Source: Lysobacter prati
Lineage (GTDB): Bacteria; Pseudomonadota; Gammaproteobacteria; Xanthomonadales; Xanthomonadaceae
Assembly: GCF_009765215.1 (NCBI RefSeq)
Contig: NZ_VLNV01000001.1
Location: forward strand, 496,001-560,000
Length of the DNA: 64,000 nt
Direction of reading: 5' to 3'
Program-made: the position numbers and the translations under genes
Notes under the pieces: model-generated
Database searches by the model: none
What the model was told of the DNA's origin: nothing
The model's input: the letters and a program-made list of their open reading frames with translations, nothing else
Part shown: positions 54,655-62,791 of the stretch, piece by piece
Numbering within the stretch: the stretch's first letter is position 1
Layout of the letters: each line of letters starts with the position of its first letter

Positions 54655-55440
54655 TCACAGATTATTGTTGAGGTAGGCGAGCATCGAATCGGTGGTCGAG
54701 ATCGCCTTGGCATTGGTCTCGTAGGCGCGCTGGGTCTCGATCATCGACACCAGCTCTTCCACCACGTTGACATTGGAGCCTTCCAGCGAACCCTGCACCA
54801 GCGTGCCGGCACCGCCTTCGCCGGGCGCGCCGCTCTGCGCCGGACCGCTGGCGGTGGTCTCGACATAGAGGTTCTCGCCCTTGGCCTGCAGGCCGGCGGG
54901 ATTGACGAAGTCGGCCAGCGTCAAGGAACCGACCTGCACCGAGTTGGCCTGGCCGACCAGCTTGACGCTGACGGTGCCGTCGGCGCCGATGGTGATGCTC
55001 TCGGCGCCTTCCGGGATCTGGATGCCCGGCTGCACCGGATAGCCGGAGTTGGTGACCAGCTCGCCCTGCGGGCTCGGCTTGAAGCTGCCGTCGCGGGTGT
55101 AGGCAGTGCTGCCGTCGGGCATCAGCACTTCGAAGAAGCCGCGGCCGTTGATCGCCACGTCCAGTGCGCCGTCGGTGCGCGCCATGTTGCCCTGGCTGAA
55201 CTCCTTGGCGGTCGCGGCGACGCGCACGCCGGTGCCGGTGGACAGGCCGGTGGGCAGCTGCGTCTGCTCGGACGAAGCACCGCCGGGCTGGCGCACGGTC
55301 TGGTACAGCAGGTCCTCGAAGCTGGCGCGGTCGCGCTTGAAGCCGGTGGTGTTGGTGTTGGCGAGGTTGTTGGAAATCACCGCCATGCGCGTCTGCTGCG
55401 CGTCGAGGCCGGTCTTGGCGATCCACAGAGCCTGGGTCAT
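54655..55440 (-). CDS. flgG: FlgG, distal rod protein
   Basis: 261 residues. N-terminal [20 protein letters not shown] and [21 protein letters not shown]-terminal [20 protein letters not shown]. Normal length. Confidence 0.97.
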   Translation of the reverse strand: MTQALWIAKTGLDAQQTRMAVISNNLANTNTTGFKRDRASFEDLLYQTVRQPGGASSEQTQLPTGLSTGTGVRVAATAKEFSQGNMARTDGALDVAINGRGFFEVLMPDGSTAYTRDGSFKPSPQGELVTNSGYPVQPGIQIPEGAESITIGADGTVSVKLVGQANSVQVGSLTLADFVNPAGLQAKGENLYVETTASGPAQSGAPGEGGAGTLVQGSLEGSNVNVVEELVSMIETQRAYETNAKAISTTDSMLAYLNNNL

Positions 55441-55485
55441 GGCGGGTTCCCGTTACGAAGATTGATAAGTGATGGAGCGGGGCGA

Positions 55486-56232
55486 TCAGCGCGACGCCAG
55501 CAAGGAGTTGGCCGAGCGCGCGCTCTCGTCACCGCTATGCAAGACGCGTACCTGCATCTCGAACTGGCGTGCCAGCTGGATCATCGACACCAGCATCCCG
55601 GTGCCATCGACGTTGCTGCCTTCGAGCACGCCGGCGGTCAGGACGGTGCCGGCGGCGGGCTGCGGCGCGGCGGCGCCGGGTGCGGCGTGCATCAAGCCGT
55701 CCTCGCCACGCACCAGGTCGCGGGTGTTGGCGGAGACCACCTGCAGGCGGCCGATGGCACTCATGGTCGAAGCGGGCTGACCCTGCGGCACGATCGACAC
55801 CGTGCCGTCGGCCGCGATGTTCAAGGCATCGTTGGGCGGAATCGACATCGGTGCACCGGCCTGGTCCAGCACCGTCAGCCCGCTGCCGGTGGTGAGCAGG
55901 CCGTTGGCGCTGATCTTCAGATCGCCGGCGCGGGTGTAGGCGACGCCGCCCGCACTGTCCTGCACCGCCAGCCAGCGATCGCCATGCAGCGCCACATCGA
56001 GCGCATTGCCGGTGTTGGTGATCGACCCGACGGCACTGCTCACGCCCATGTCCCGGCCGATGGTGGCCACGCGCGATGGCAGGCCCGCGCCGGCCACCTG
56101 CGCAGCGACGGTGCCGTGCAACGTCGCCTGGAAACCGACGGTGTCGGTGTTGGCGAGGTTGTGCGACACCTGCGCCTGCGCCCGCAGCGTGGCGCTGGCA
56201 CCGGTCATCGCGATGTAGAGACTCTTGTCCAT
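55486..56232 (-). CDS. flgF: FlgF, proximal rod protein
   Basis: 248 residues. YIAMTGASATLRAQAQVSHN and LANTDTVGFQATLHG at the N-terminus, LEGSNVDGTGMLVSMIQLAR at the C-terminus. Eighteen bases from flgE. Confidence 0.95.
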   Translation of the reverse strand: MDKSLYIAMTGASATLRAQAQVSHNLANTDTVGFQATLHGTVAAQVAGAGLPSRVATIGRDMGVSSAVGSITNTGNALDVALHGDRWLAVQDSAGGVAYTRAGDLKISANGLLTTGSGLTVLDQAGAPMSIPPNDALNIAADGTVSIVPQGQPASTMSAIGRLQVVSANTRDLVRGEDGLMHAAPGAAAPQPAAGTVLTAGVLEGSNVDGTGMLVSMIQLARQFEMQVRVLHSGDESARSANSLLASR

Positions 56233-56249
56233 CGTGGTCGGCGCCTACG

Positions 56250-57473
56250 TCAGCGGATGTTGATCACGGTCTGGGTGATCTGGTCCTGGGTGGAGATCAT
56301 CTGCGAGTTGGCCTGGAAGTTGCGCTGCGCGGTGATCATGTTGACCAGCTGTTCGGTGAGGTCGACGTTCGACGACTCCAGCGCGCCGCCCTGGACCAGG
56401 CCGAACTCGGACGTGCCGGCACCGCCGCGACGCGCCTGGCCGGATTCGAACGTCTCCGCCCAGCCGTTGTCGCCCATCGGCTGCAAACCCTGCGGATTGG
56501 CGAAATTGGTCAGCGCGACCTGGCCCAGCGGCGTCGACACGCCGTTGGTGTAGCGCGCGTTGACCACGCCTTCGGGCGAGACTTCGATGCCGGTCAGGCG
56601 GCCGGTGGTGTAGCCGTCCTGGACCAGCGCGGACACGCCGAAGGCCTTGCCGTACTGCGTCGACTGACCGATGTCCAGGGTGATCGCCATTGCCGCGGCG
56701 CCGCCCGGGGGCGTGTAAGGCGGCAGGGTGATGCGACCGGGTGCGGCCGGCGTGGTCAGCTGGCCGGTGGACGAGTACTGCAGCGTCTGCGGCGTGCCGA
56801 CATCGACGCCGTCGATCTGCGTGCGCAACTCCCACTCGTTCGGATTGGCGGTCTTGATGAAATAGAGCGACTGCGTGTGCGGCGCGCCGAGCGAGTCGTA
56901 GGTGGTCAACGACGTCGTGTGGCTGTAGCTCGACGGCTCATTCGGATCGAACGGCGTCAGCGTCGGCGGCGTGGCATTGCCCGGCAGGTTGGTGCCGACC
57001 TCGACTTCGGTCGTCGCCAGCGGCGGCGAGTCACCGGTGGACAGGCGCAGATCGCCCATGCGGCCAGTGTCAAAGCCGTTGCCGCCGGCATTGGGCAGGA
57101 ACACCTGCAGGCGCTGTCCGGCCGGGTTGGTCACGTAACCGTCGGGATCCGGGCCGAAGTTGCCGGCACGCGAATAGACGGTTGCTCCATTGCCCGACAG
57201 GGTGAAGAAGCCCTGGCCCTGGATGGCCATGTCCAGCGCCTTGCCGGTGAAGTCGGTGTTGCCCTGGCCGAACTGCTGGGCGACCTTTTCCAGGCGCACG
57301 CCGGCGCCGATGGCATTGCGCGACAGGCCGTAGGGCGACATCGCGAAGACGTCGCCGAACTCGGCGCGCGACTGCTTGAAGCCGGTGGTGTTGGCGTTGG
57401 CGATGTTGTTGGCGGTGACGTTGAGGTCGGCCGAGGCGGCGTTCATGCCGCTGAGCGAAATGCGGAAACTCAT
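56250..57473 (-). CDS. flgE: FlgE, hook protein
   Basis: 407 residues from the ATG at 57473 (SFRISLSGMNAASADLNVTA). NNIANANTTGFKQSRAEFGD and the C-terminal VDLTEQLVNMITAQRNFQAN are typical. Medium length for the family. Confidence 0.97.
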   Translation of the reverse strand: MSFRISLSGMNAASADLNVTANNIANANTTGFKQSRAEFGDVFAMSPYGLSRNAIGAGVRLEKVAQQFGQGNTDFTGKALDMAIQGQGFFTLSGNGATVYSRAGNFGPDPDGYVTNPAGQRLQVFLPNAGGNGFDTGRMGDLRLSTGDSPPLATTEVEVGTNLPGNATPPTLTPFDPNEPSSYSHTTSLTTYDSLGAPHTQSLYFIKTANPNEWELRTQIDGVDVGTPQTLQYSSTGQLTTPAAPGRITLPPYTPPGGAAAMAITLDIGQSTQYGKAFGVSALVQDGYTTGRLTGIEVSPEGVVNARYTNGVSTPLGQVALTNFANPQGLQPMGDNGWAETFESGQARRGGAGTSEFGLVQGGALESSNVDLTEQLVNMITAQRNFQANSQMISTQDQITQTVINIR

Positions 57474-57495
57474 GATGTGTGCTCCTTGAAAGTGT

Positions 57496-58158
57496 TCAGC
57501 CGATACGACGGATGGACGACAGCGGGTGGCTTCCCAGGCCCGCAAGGTTGAGGACCAGTCCGCTCGGTTCGACCGACACGCTGTCGATATGCGCGGCGAC
57601 GCGCACGCTCAGCGATTCGGTGTCGGCGGCAGTGCCGCTGGTGGCGCGGATGGTGTAGCGGCCGGCCGGGGAGGGCTGACCTGCATCGTTGAGGCCGTCC
57701 CATTCGAATGCGGTGTCGCCGGCCGCGCCTGCCTCGACGGTCATCTTGCGCACGCTCACGCCGGCGGCGTCGACGACTTCGAACGTGATCGGCCCGGCCT
57801 TGAGCGCGTCGACTTCGCCTTTGACGCCGGCGCCGGCCGGAAGCTCCACTTCCGATACCTCCACCAACGCATCGCGACCGACCAGCGTTGCCGCGCGCAG
57901 GGCCTGGTCGGACTCCATGACGCTGGCCACCGCCTCCATCGCGCCCTGCATCTTGTCGATGCCCTGCACGGTGGAGAACTGTGCGAGCTGGCCGAGGAAC
58001 TGCGCGTTATCGAGGGGCTTGAGCGGGTCCTGGTTCTTGAACTGCTCGGTCATCAGGCGCAGGAAGTCGGCCTGGCCGAGCGAGCTGTTGCGCGTCGCCT
58101 GCGGGGCCTGCAGGCCAAGCGAGGCATAACTGTTGTCGGTGCCGCTGATCGTGCTCAT
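57496..58158 (-). CDS. flgD: FlgD, hook cap protein
   Basis: 220 residues. The N-terminal motif LGQADFLRLMTEQFKNQDPL and KPLDNAQFLGQLAQFSTVQG is diagnostic, followed by two beta domains (FEWDGLNDAGQPSPAGRYTI). Scaffold for hook assembly. Confidence 0.96.
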   Translation of the reverse strand: MSTISGTDNSYASLGLQAPQATRNSSLGQADFLRLMTEQFKNQDPLKPLDNAQFLGQLAQFSTVQGIDKMQGAMEAVASVMESDQALRAATLVGRDALVEVSEVELPAGAGVKGEVDALKAGPITFEVVDAAGVSVRKMTVEAGAAGDTAFEWDGLNDAGQPSPAGRYTIRATSGTAADTESLSVRVAAHIDSVSVEPSGLVLNLAGLGSHPLSSIRRIG

Positions 58159-58197
58159 CGGAATTCCTGGTTGCGGTCAGTGCGTCCGGTGGTCACG

Positions 58198-58605
58198 TCA
58201 GCGACCCATGTTCAAAGTGGCGAGGGCGAGTTCCTTGGCGCTGTTGAACACCTCGACATTGGCCTGGTAGCTGCGCGAGGCCGAGATCAGGTCGACCATC
58301 TGCGCGACCGGATCGATGTCGGGCGCGTACACATAGCCCTGTGCATCGGCGAGCGGATGGCCCGGCTCGTAGCGCTTCAGCGCCGGCGCGTCGCTCTGGC
58401 TGATTTCCTTGACCTGGACGCCGGCCAGGGCCGGATCACTGGCCACCGGCTCGGCGGAAAACACCGGCTGCCTTGCGCGAAACACGGTGCTGGGATCGCC
58501 GGAGATGGAATCGGCGTTGGCCAGGTTCGAGGCGACGGTGCTCAGTCGCACCGATTGCGCGTTCATCGCCGAACCGGCGACATCGAAGATCGGCAGGTTG
58601 CTCAT
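58198..58605 (-). CDS. flgC: FlgC, proximal rod protein
   Basis: 135 residues: IFDVAGSAMNAQSVRLSTVA, SNLANADS and the C-terminal VDLISASRSYQANVEVFNSA. Overlaps flgB by four bases. Confidence 0.96.
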   Translation of the reverse strand: MSNLPIFDVAGSAMNAQSVRLSTVASNLANADSISGDPSTVFRARQPVFSAEPVASDPALAGVQVKEISQSDAPALKRYEPGHPLADAQGYVYAPDIDPVAQMVDLISASRSYQANVEVFNSAKELALATLNMGR

Positions 58606-58964
58606 TGGCCGGTGATCGCGGTGAGCATCGAGCGCACTTTCGACTCGACGAACGACATCGAGGCCCGGTATTCCAGCGATGCCTGGGCGAACGCGGCGTT
58701 TTCGCGATCGCCATCGACGGTGTTGCCGTCGAGACTGGGCTGGCTCGACGCACGCGTATAACGCGCACCCGCAGCGGCGGCGCCGATGGCATCGCCGCCA
58801 GCGGCCGCACCCGGCTGCAGGGCCACCTGCAGGGCACTGTTGAAATCGAGGTCCTGCGCCTGGTAGTTCGGCGTGTCGGCATTGGCGATGTTGGCCGCCA
58901 GCAGCTGCAGGCGCTGCTCGCGCAGCACCAGCGCCGTGCCGTGGATGCCTAGGAAGTCGGACAT
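58602..58964 (-). CDS. flgB: FlgB, proximal rod protein
   Basis: 120 residues from the ATG at 58964 with GGAGGG upstream. LQLLAANIANADTPNYQAQD is typical. First gene of flgBCDEFGHIJKL, with a perfect sigma-54 promoter 36 bases upstream of the start. Confidence 0.95.
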   Translation of the reverse strand: MSDFLGIHGTALVLREQRLQLLAANIANADTPNYQAQDLDFNSALQVALQPGAAAGGDAIGAAAAGARYTRASSQPSLDGNTVDGDRENAAFAQASLEYRASMSFVESKVRSMLTAITGQ

Positions 58965-58999
58965 GTGCCCTCCGGGGGCGGGTTCTCCTCCCGGATCAG

Positions 59000-59014
59000 G
59001 CAAGTGATGTGCCA
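59000..59014 (-). promoter_or_regulatory. Sigma-54 promoter of the flgB operon
   Basis: On the minus strand: TGGCACATCACTTGC, a full match to TGGCAC-N5-TTGC. It lies between cheV and flgB. Confidence 0.9.
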
Positions 59015-59053
59015 GACGCTGCTGGCGCGGGCCGCGAAGTCCCGCCCGACGAC

Positions 59054-59974
59054 TCAGCGCAGGGCGTTGATCCGCGCCGCCACCCGTTGCGCCAGCTCGC
59101 TCTCGGAGTATTTGGGCACGAAGTCGTCGGCGCCGACGCGCTCGACCATGGCCTGGTTGAACACGCCCGACAGCGAGGTGTGCAGCAGCACGAACAGGCC
59201 GCGCAAGGCCGGGTCGCGACGGATTTCCGTCGTCAGCGTGTAGCCGTCCATCGCCGGCATCTCGATATCGGAGATCACCATGGCGTAGCGGTCGGACGGC
59301 GACTGGCCTGCCTGCACCAGCGCCTGCAGGTGGTCCAGCGCCTGGCGCCCATCCGAGAGCAGGGTGGCCTCAAGCCCCAGTTGCCCCAGCACGGCCCGGA
59401 TCTGGTTGCGGGCGACGCGCGAGTCGTCGACCACCAGCACCTCGCGCGCGCCGCCGTGCATCGGCAGGGCGGTGAGGTTGCCGGCATCGCTGGCGCGCGG
59501 GACCGACTCGGCGAGGACGCTTTCGACGTCGATCAGCTGGATCAGCTCGCCCTGGTGGCGGGTCACGCCGGTGAGGTAGTGGCAATCGCCACCCAGTTCC
59601 GGCGGCGGCTGGATCTGCTCGACCGCGATGTTGACGATGCGGTCGACGCCGGCGACCAGGAACCCCTGCACCGAGCGGTTGAACTCGGTCACCACCAGGT
59701 ACTTCGGCTCGCCGGCCTCGTCGCCGCCATGGCCGATGACGCGGGCCAGGTCCAGCACCGGCACGCTGCGGCCGCGCACGTCGGCCGCGCCGGCGAAGGC
59801 CGGTGGCAGCTGCGGCAGGGTGAACAGCGGCGGCCGCGGCAGCACCTCCTGCACCTTGAATACATTGACGCCAAAAAGCTGACGCGAGCCCAGCCGGAAC
59901 AGCAGCAGCGCCAGCCGGTTGTGGCCAGCGAGGCGGGTGCGTTGATCGATGCGGTCGAGCAGGTCCTGGCTCAT
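59054..59974 (-). CDS. cheV: CheV, CheW-receiver coupling protein
   Basis: 306 residues: an N-terminal CheW domain (LFRLGSRQLFGVNVFKVQEV, RGRSVPVLDLARVI) and a C-terminal receiver with VVDDSRVARNQIRAVLGQLG and the phospho-site VISDIEMPAMDGYTL. It couples receptors to CheA in a phosphorylation-dependent way. Divergent from flgA. Confidence 0.96.
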   Translation of the reverse strand: MSQDLLDRIDQRTRLAGHNRLALLLFRLGSRQLFGVNVFKVQEVLPRPPLFTLPQLPPAFAGAADVRGRSVPVLDLARVIGHGGDEAGEPKYLVVTEFNRSVQGFLVAGVDRIVNIAVEQIQPPPELGGDCHYLTGVTRHQGELIQLIDVESVLAESVPRASDAGNLTALPMHGGAREVLVVDDSRVARNQIRAVLGQLGLEATLLSDGRQALDHLQALVQAGQSPSDRYAMVISDIEMPAMDGYTLTTEIRRDPALRGLFVLLHTSLSGVFNQAMVERVGADDFVPKYSESELAQRVAARINALR

Positions 59975-60030
59975 GCACCGGTTGACGGCCGCCGCGTCGG
60001 TTCCTTGAGGCGCCTCGTCAGGGCTCGCCG

Positions 60031-60045
60031 TGGCACACGGCTTGC
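60031..60045 (+). promoter_or_regulatory. Sigma-54 promoter of flgA
   Basis: TGGCACACGGCTTGC on the plus strand, a full consensus match, 42 bases before the flgA start. Confidence 0.88.
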
Positions 60046-60086
60046 AGGCCACCGTGGTGCATCTGACCGAAGAGCAGCCCCTCGCC

Positions 60087-60797
60087 ATGCGATTGCTTCC
60101 ATCGCTCCGCTTTTGCTTGCGACCGCGTGCGTCCGCGTTCCGGGCAGGCGTGGGCGCGGCGTGGCTGCTTGCCTTGTCCCTGTCGATAAACGCGCACGCG
60201 ACCACGCCCCAGCCTCACGGCGAGATCCGCGCCGCGGCAATCGCCGCGATCGGCGCGGCAGGTGCGGATGCCGAGGCGGTCATCGACCCGGCCCTGCGCC
60301 TGGCGCAATGTGGCCAGCCCCTTCAGGCCATTGCCTCCGGACCCAGGACCGCCCAGGTCCGCTGCGACGACACCCCGGGCTGGCGCCTGTACGTACCCGT
60401 GCGCGTGCGCCGCGAAGCAGATGTCGTCGTGCTCACCGCGCCAGCGCCGGCAGGCGTGGCCATCACAGCAGCCCAGCTGTCGATCCAACGCCGCGATATC
60501 AGTGCCGCCAGCGGTGCGACTTTCACCGATCCGGCCGCGCTGGTCGGTCGCATCCCCAACCGCCCCCTCGCCACGGGGCGGGTACCGACCGAATCGGACC
60601 TCTCGAGCGGAACACCGCTGCGCCGTGGCGACCCGGTGGTGCTGGTCTCGCGCACAGGCGGCGTCGAGGTCAGAATGCAGGGCCGCGCGCTCGGTCCGGA
60701 CCGTGCCGGCGGCCTGGTGAGCGTGGAAAACCTGAGCTCGCACCGGGTATTGCGGGGCCGGGTGACGGCCCCGGGCGTGGTGGAAGTCATGCCATGA
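60087..60797 (+). CDS. flgA: FlgA, P-ring assembly chaperone
   Basis: 236 residues. Signal peptide (GAAWLLALSLSINAHA). The SAF-type C-terminal domain shows PLATGRVPTESDLSSGTPLR and VRMQGRALGPDRAGGLVSVE. Periplasmic. Expressed from its own sigma-54 promoter, divergent from cheV. Confidence 0.95.
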   Translation: MRLLPSLRFCLRPRASAFRAGVGAAWLLALSLSINAHATTPQPHGEIRAAAIAAIGAAGADAEAVIDPALRLAQCGQPLQAIASGPRTAQVRCDDTPGWRLYVPVRVRREADVVVLTAPAPAGVAITAAQLSIQRRDISAASGATFTDPAALVGRIPNRPLATGRVPTESDLSSGTPLRRGDPVVLVSRTGGVEVRMQGRALGPDRAGGLVSVENLSSHRVLRGRVTAPGVVEVMP

Positions 60798-60818
60798 AAC
60801 CAGCTGAACAGGGAGCCC

Positions 60819-60845
60819 TCAAGTTCCCCTTTGCCATGCCGATAC
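60819..60845 (+). promoter_or_regulatory. Sigma-28 (FliA) promoter of flgM
   Basis: TCAAGTTC, 11 bases, GCCGATAC on the plus strand, 32 bases before the flgM start. This allows FliA to induce its own anti-sigma factor. Confidence 0.85.
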
Positions 60846-60876
60846 CGTGTTCGACCGAGCCACTGAGGAGTGAGCC

Positions 60877-61188
60877 ATGACCAACAAGATCGACGGCGGA
60901 CTGCCCGCCGCCCGACCGCCGGAAGCGGCCGTGACGTCCACGACGGCGCGCGCCGGTAACGAGCGCAGCGCAGCGATCGGCGCCACCAACGCCACCGACA
61001 GCGTCCGCCTGACCGGTGAAGCCGAAGGCCTGCAGGCGCTCGAGCGCCAGCTCGGCAACGGCCCGGCCGGCATCGACGTCGCCCGCGTCAATGCGGTCCG
61101 CGCCGCGATCGCCGACGGCAGCTACAAGGTCGACGCGCAGGCCATTGCCACGCGCATGATCGATCTCGACCAGCAGCTCTCCAAGTAA
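60877..61188 (+). CDS. flgM: FlgM, anti-sigma-28 factor
   Basis: 103 residues. A disordered N-terminal half and the FliA-binding C-terminal part (VARVNAVRAAIADGSYKVDA, IATRMIDLDQQLSK). GAGGAG precedes the ATG. It is exported after hook completion, which frees FliA. Confidence 0.95.
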   Translation: MTNKIDGGLPAARPPEAAVTSTTARAGNERSAAIGATNATDSVRLTGEAEGLQALERQLGNGPAGIDVARVNAVRAAIADGSYKVDAQAIATRMIDLDQQLSK

Positions 61189-61190
61189 CG

Positions 61191-61532
61191 ATGAGCGCCG
61201 GCATCGAGCCAGCGCTGGAGGCACTCGAGCAGGCGCTCAAGGCCGAGCGCGAGGCGCTGCTGGCCCATGACGTCGATGCCTTGCTCGCGTCCACCGACGC
61301 CAAGCTCGCCGCGCTGCGCCGCGCCGAATCGCTGGCGCCGGACGCAGGAGCCGCCGAGCGCCTGGGCGAGCTGCGCGCCTTCAACCAGGCCAACGGCGTG
61401 CTGCTTGCGCGTCGCCGCCGTGAAGTGAACTGGGCTTTGCGCCATCTAGGCCGCATCGAGTCGACGAGCGTGTACGATGCCGCCGGACAGCCAGGCGCCC
61501 GCCCGCAGGCGCGCTGTCTCGGAGTGGGATGA
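61191..61532 (+). CDS. flgN: FlgN, export chaperone for FlgK and FlgL
   Basis: 113 residues, helical (LEALEQALKAEREALLAHDV) with the family's C-terminal LRAFNQANGVLLARRRREVN. Starts two bases after flgM and overlaps the kinase gene by four bases. Confidence 0.92.
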   Translation: MSAGIEPALEALEQALKAEREALLAHDVDALLASTDAKLAALRRAESLAPDAGAAERLGELRAFNQANGVLLARRRREVNWALRHLGRIESTSVYDAAGQPGARPQARCLGVG

Positions 61533-62758
61533 ACCAACGCGACACCCTTACGTCCTCCACGACCTGGAGCGACGACATGCTCTGGGCTCTGAGCGTCACC
61601 GACAACGCGGTGATGCTGGTCGACTGTGCCGGTCACGTCACCCTGGCCAATGACGCGACCCGCGCCTTGGCCGAGCGTGTCCATCCCGGCGCGGGCCCGG
61701 AGTACCTGCTGACGCTGTTGCCCAAGGATGTCTGGACGCACGCCTGCGAGCGCGGCAGCTGGCACGGCCAGATCACCTCGGCCACCGGCCTCGTGCTTGC
61801 CATCGCACTGCACTGCGAAGAGCGCGGCGGTACCGTGCGCAGCTTCCTGACCTTCGACGACCTGTCGGCACGCAACGGTCGCGAACGCGAGCTGCAACTG
61901 CGCCACGACGAACTGCAGAACACCTACCGCCGCCTGGCAGGCGCGCAGGAGCAGCTGCTGCAGTCGGAGAAGATGGCGTCGATCGGCCAGCTCGCCGCCG
62001 GCGTCGCACACGAGATCAACAATCCGATCGGCTACGTGCATTCCAACCTGGGCACGCTGCAGGAGTACATCGGCGCGCTGTTCGCGCTGGTCGAGGCCCA
62101 CGAGGCCGCGCTGCAGTCCAGCGACCCGCAGGCATCGCGCGAGGAAGTCCGCGCCAAGCGCGACCGCCTCGACATCGACTTCATCATCGGCGACCTGCCC
62201 AAGCTGCTGGCCGAGTCGCGCGAGGGCATCGAGCGCGTCACCAAGATCGTGCACGACCTCAAGGACTTCTCCCACGCCGGACGCGACGAGGCGATGCGGC
62301 CGTCGGACCTGCATCGCGGCCTGGAGTCGACCCTCAACATCGTCTGGAACGACCTGAAGTACAAGGTGCGCCTGGAGAAGCATTACGGCGAGTTGCCGCT
62401 GGTGGAATGCCACCTGTCGGAAATCAACCAGGTGCTGATGAACCTGCTGATCAACGCCGGCCAGGCGATCACCGACCGCGGCAGCATCGTCATCAATACC
62501 GGCGCCGAGAACGGCGAGGCATGGATCAGCATCGCCGACAGTGGTTGCGGCATCGCGCCCGACGCACTGCAGCGCATCTTCGAGCCGTTCTACACGACCA
62601 AGCCGATCGGCCGCGGCACCGGCCTGGGCCTGGCGATCGCCTACAGCATCATCGCCAAGCACAACGGCCGCATCGAGGTCACCAGCCAGCCGGGTGCCGG
62701 CAGCGCGTTCCGCGTGGTGCTGCCGACAGTGCAGCCGCGCGAGGCTGGCGCTGCCTGA
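61529..62758 (+). CDS. Soluble PAS histidine kinase, cotranscribed with flgMN
   Basis: 409 residues with no membrane helix. A PAS-like domain (about 15-115) and a coiled coil lead to the H-box with H161 (QLAAGVAHEINNPIGYV). A helical insert of about 60 residues follows. The ATPase has N-box LMNLLINAGQAI, DSGCGIAPDALQRIFEPFYT and GTGLGLAIAYSII. It overlaps flgN by four bases, so it belongs to a flagellar transcription unit. The partner is unknown; the convergent EAL-receiver gene is a candidate. Confidence 0.92.
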   Translation: MNQRDTLTSSTTWSDDMLWALSVTDNAVMLVDCAGHVTLANDATRALAERVHPGAGPEYLLTLLPKDVWTHACERGSWHGQITSATGLVLAIALHCEERGGTVRSFLTFDDLSARNGRERELQLRHDELQNTYRRLAGAQEQLLQSEKMASIGQLAAGVAHEINNPIGYVHSNLGTLQEYIGALFALVEAHEAALQSSDPQASREEVRAKRDRLDIDFIIGDLPKLLAESREGIERVTKIVHDLKDFSHAGRDEAMRPSDLHRGLESTLNIVWNDLKYKVRLEKHYGELPLVECHLSEINQVLMNLLINAGQAITDRGSIVINTGAENGEAWISIADSGCGIAPDALQRIFEPFYTTKPIGRGTGLGLAIAYSIIAKHNGRIEVTSQPGAGSAFRVVLPTVQPREAGAA

Positions 62759-62765
62759 TCCGGCC

Positions 62766-62790
62766 GCAACCGGCGCGCCACGCCGGTTGC
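62766..62790. terminator. Hairpin between convergent genes
   Basis: GCAACCGGCG-CGCCA-CGCCGGTTGC, perfect 10-base arms, placed between the kinase stop and the stop of the convergent EAL-receiver gene. Probably terminates both. Confidence 0.75.
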
Positions 62791-62791
62791 C

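Noticed and set aside
52127-54676. Plus-strand open frame of 849 codons over flgJ, flgI and flgH
   Set aside because: Antisense shadow of three certain genes.
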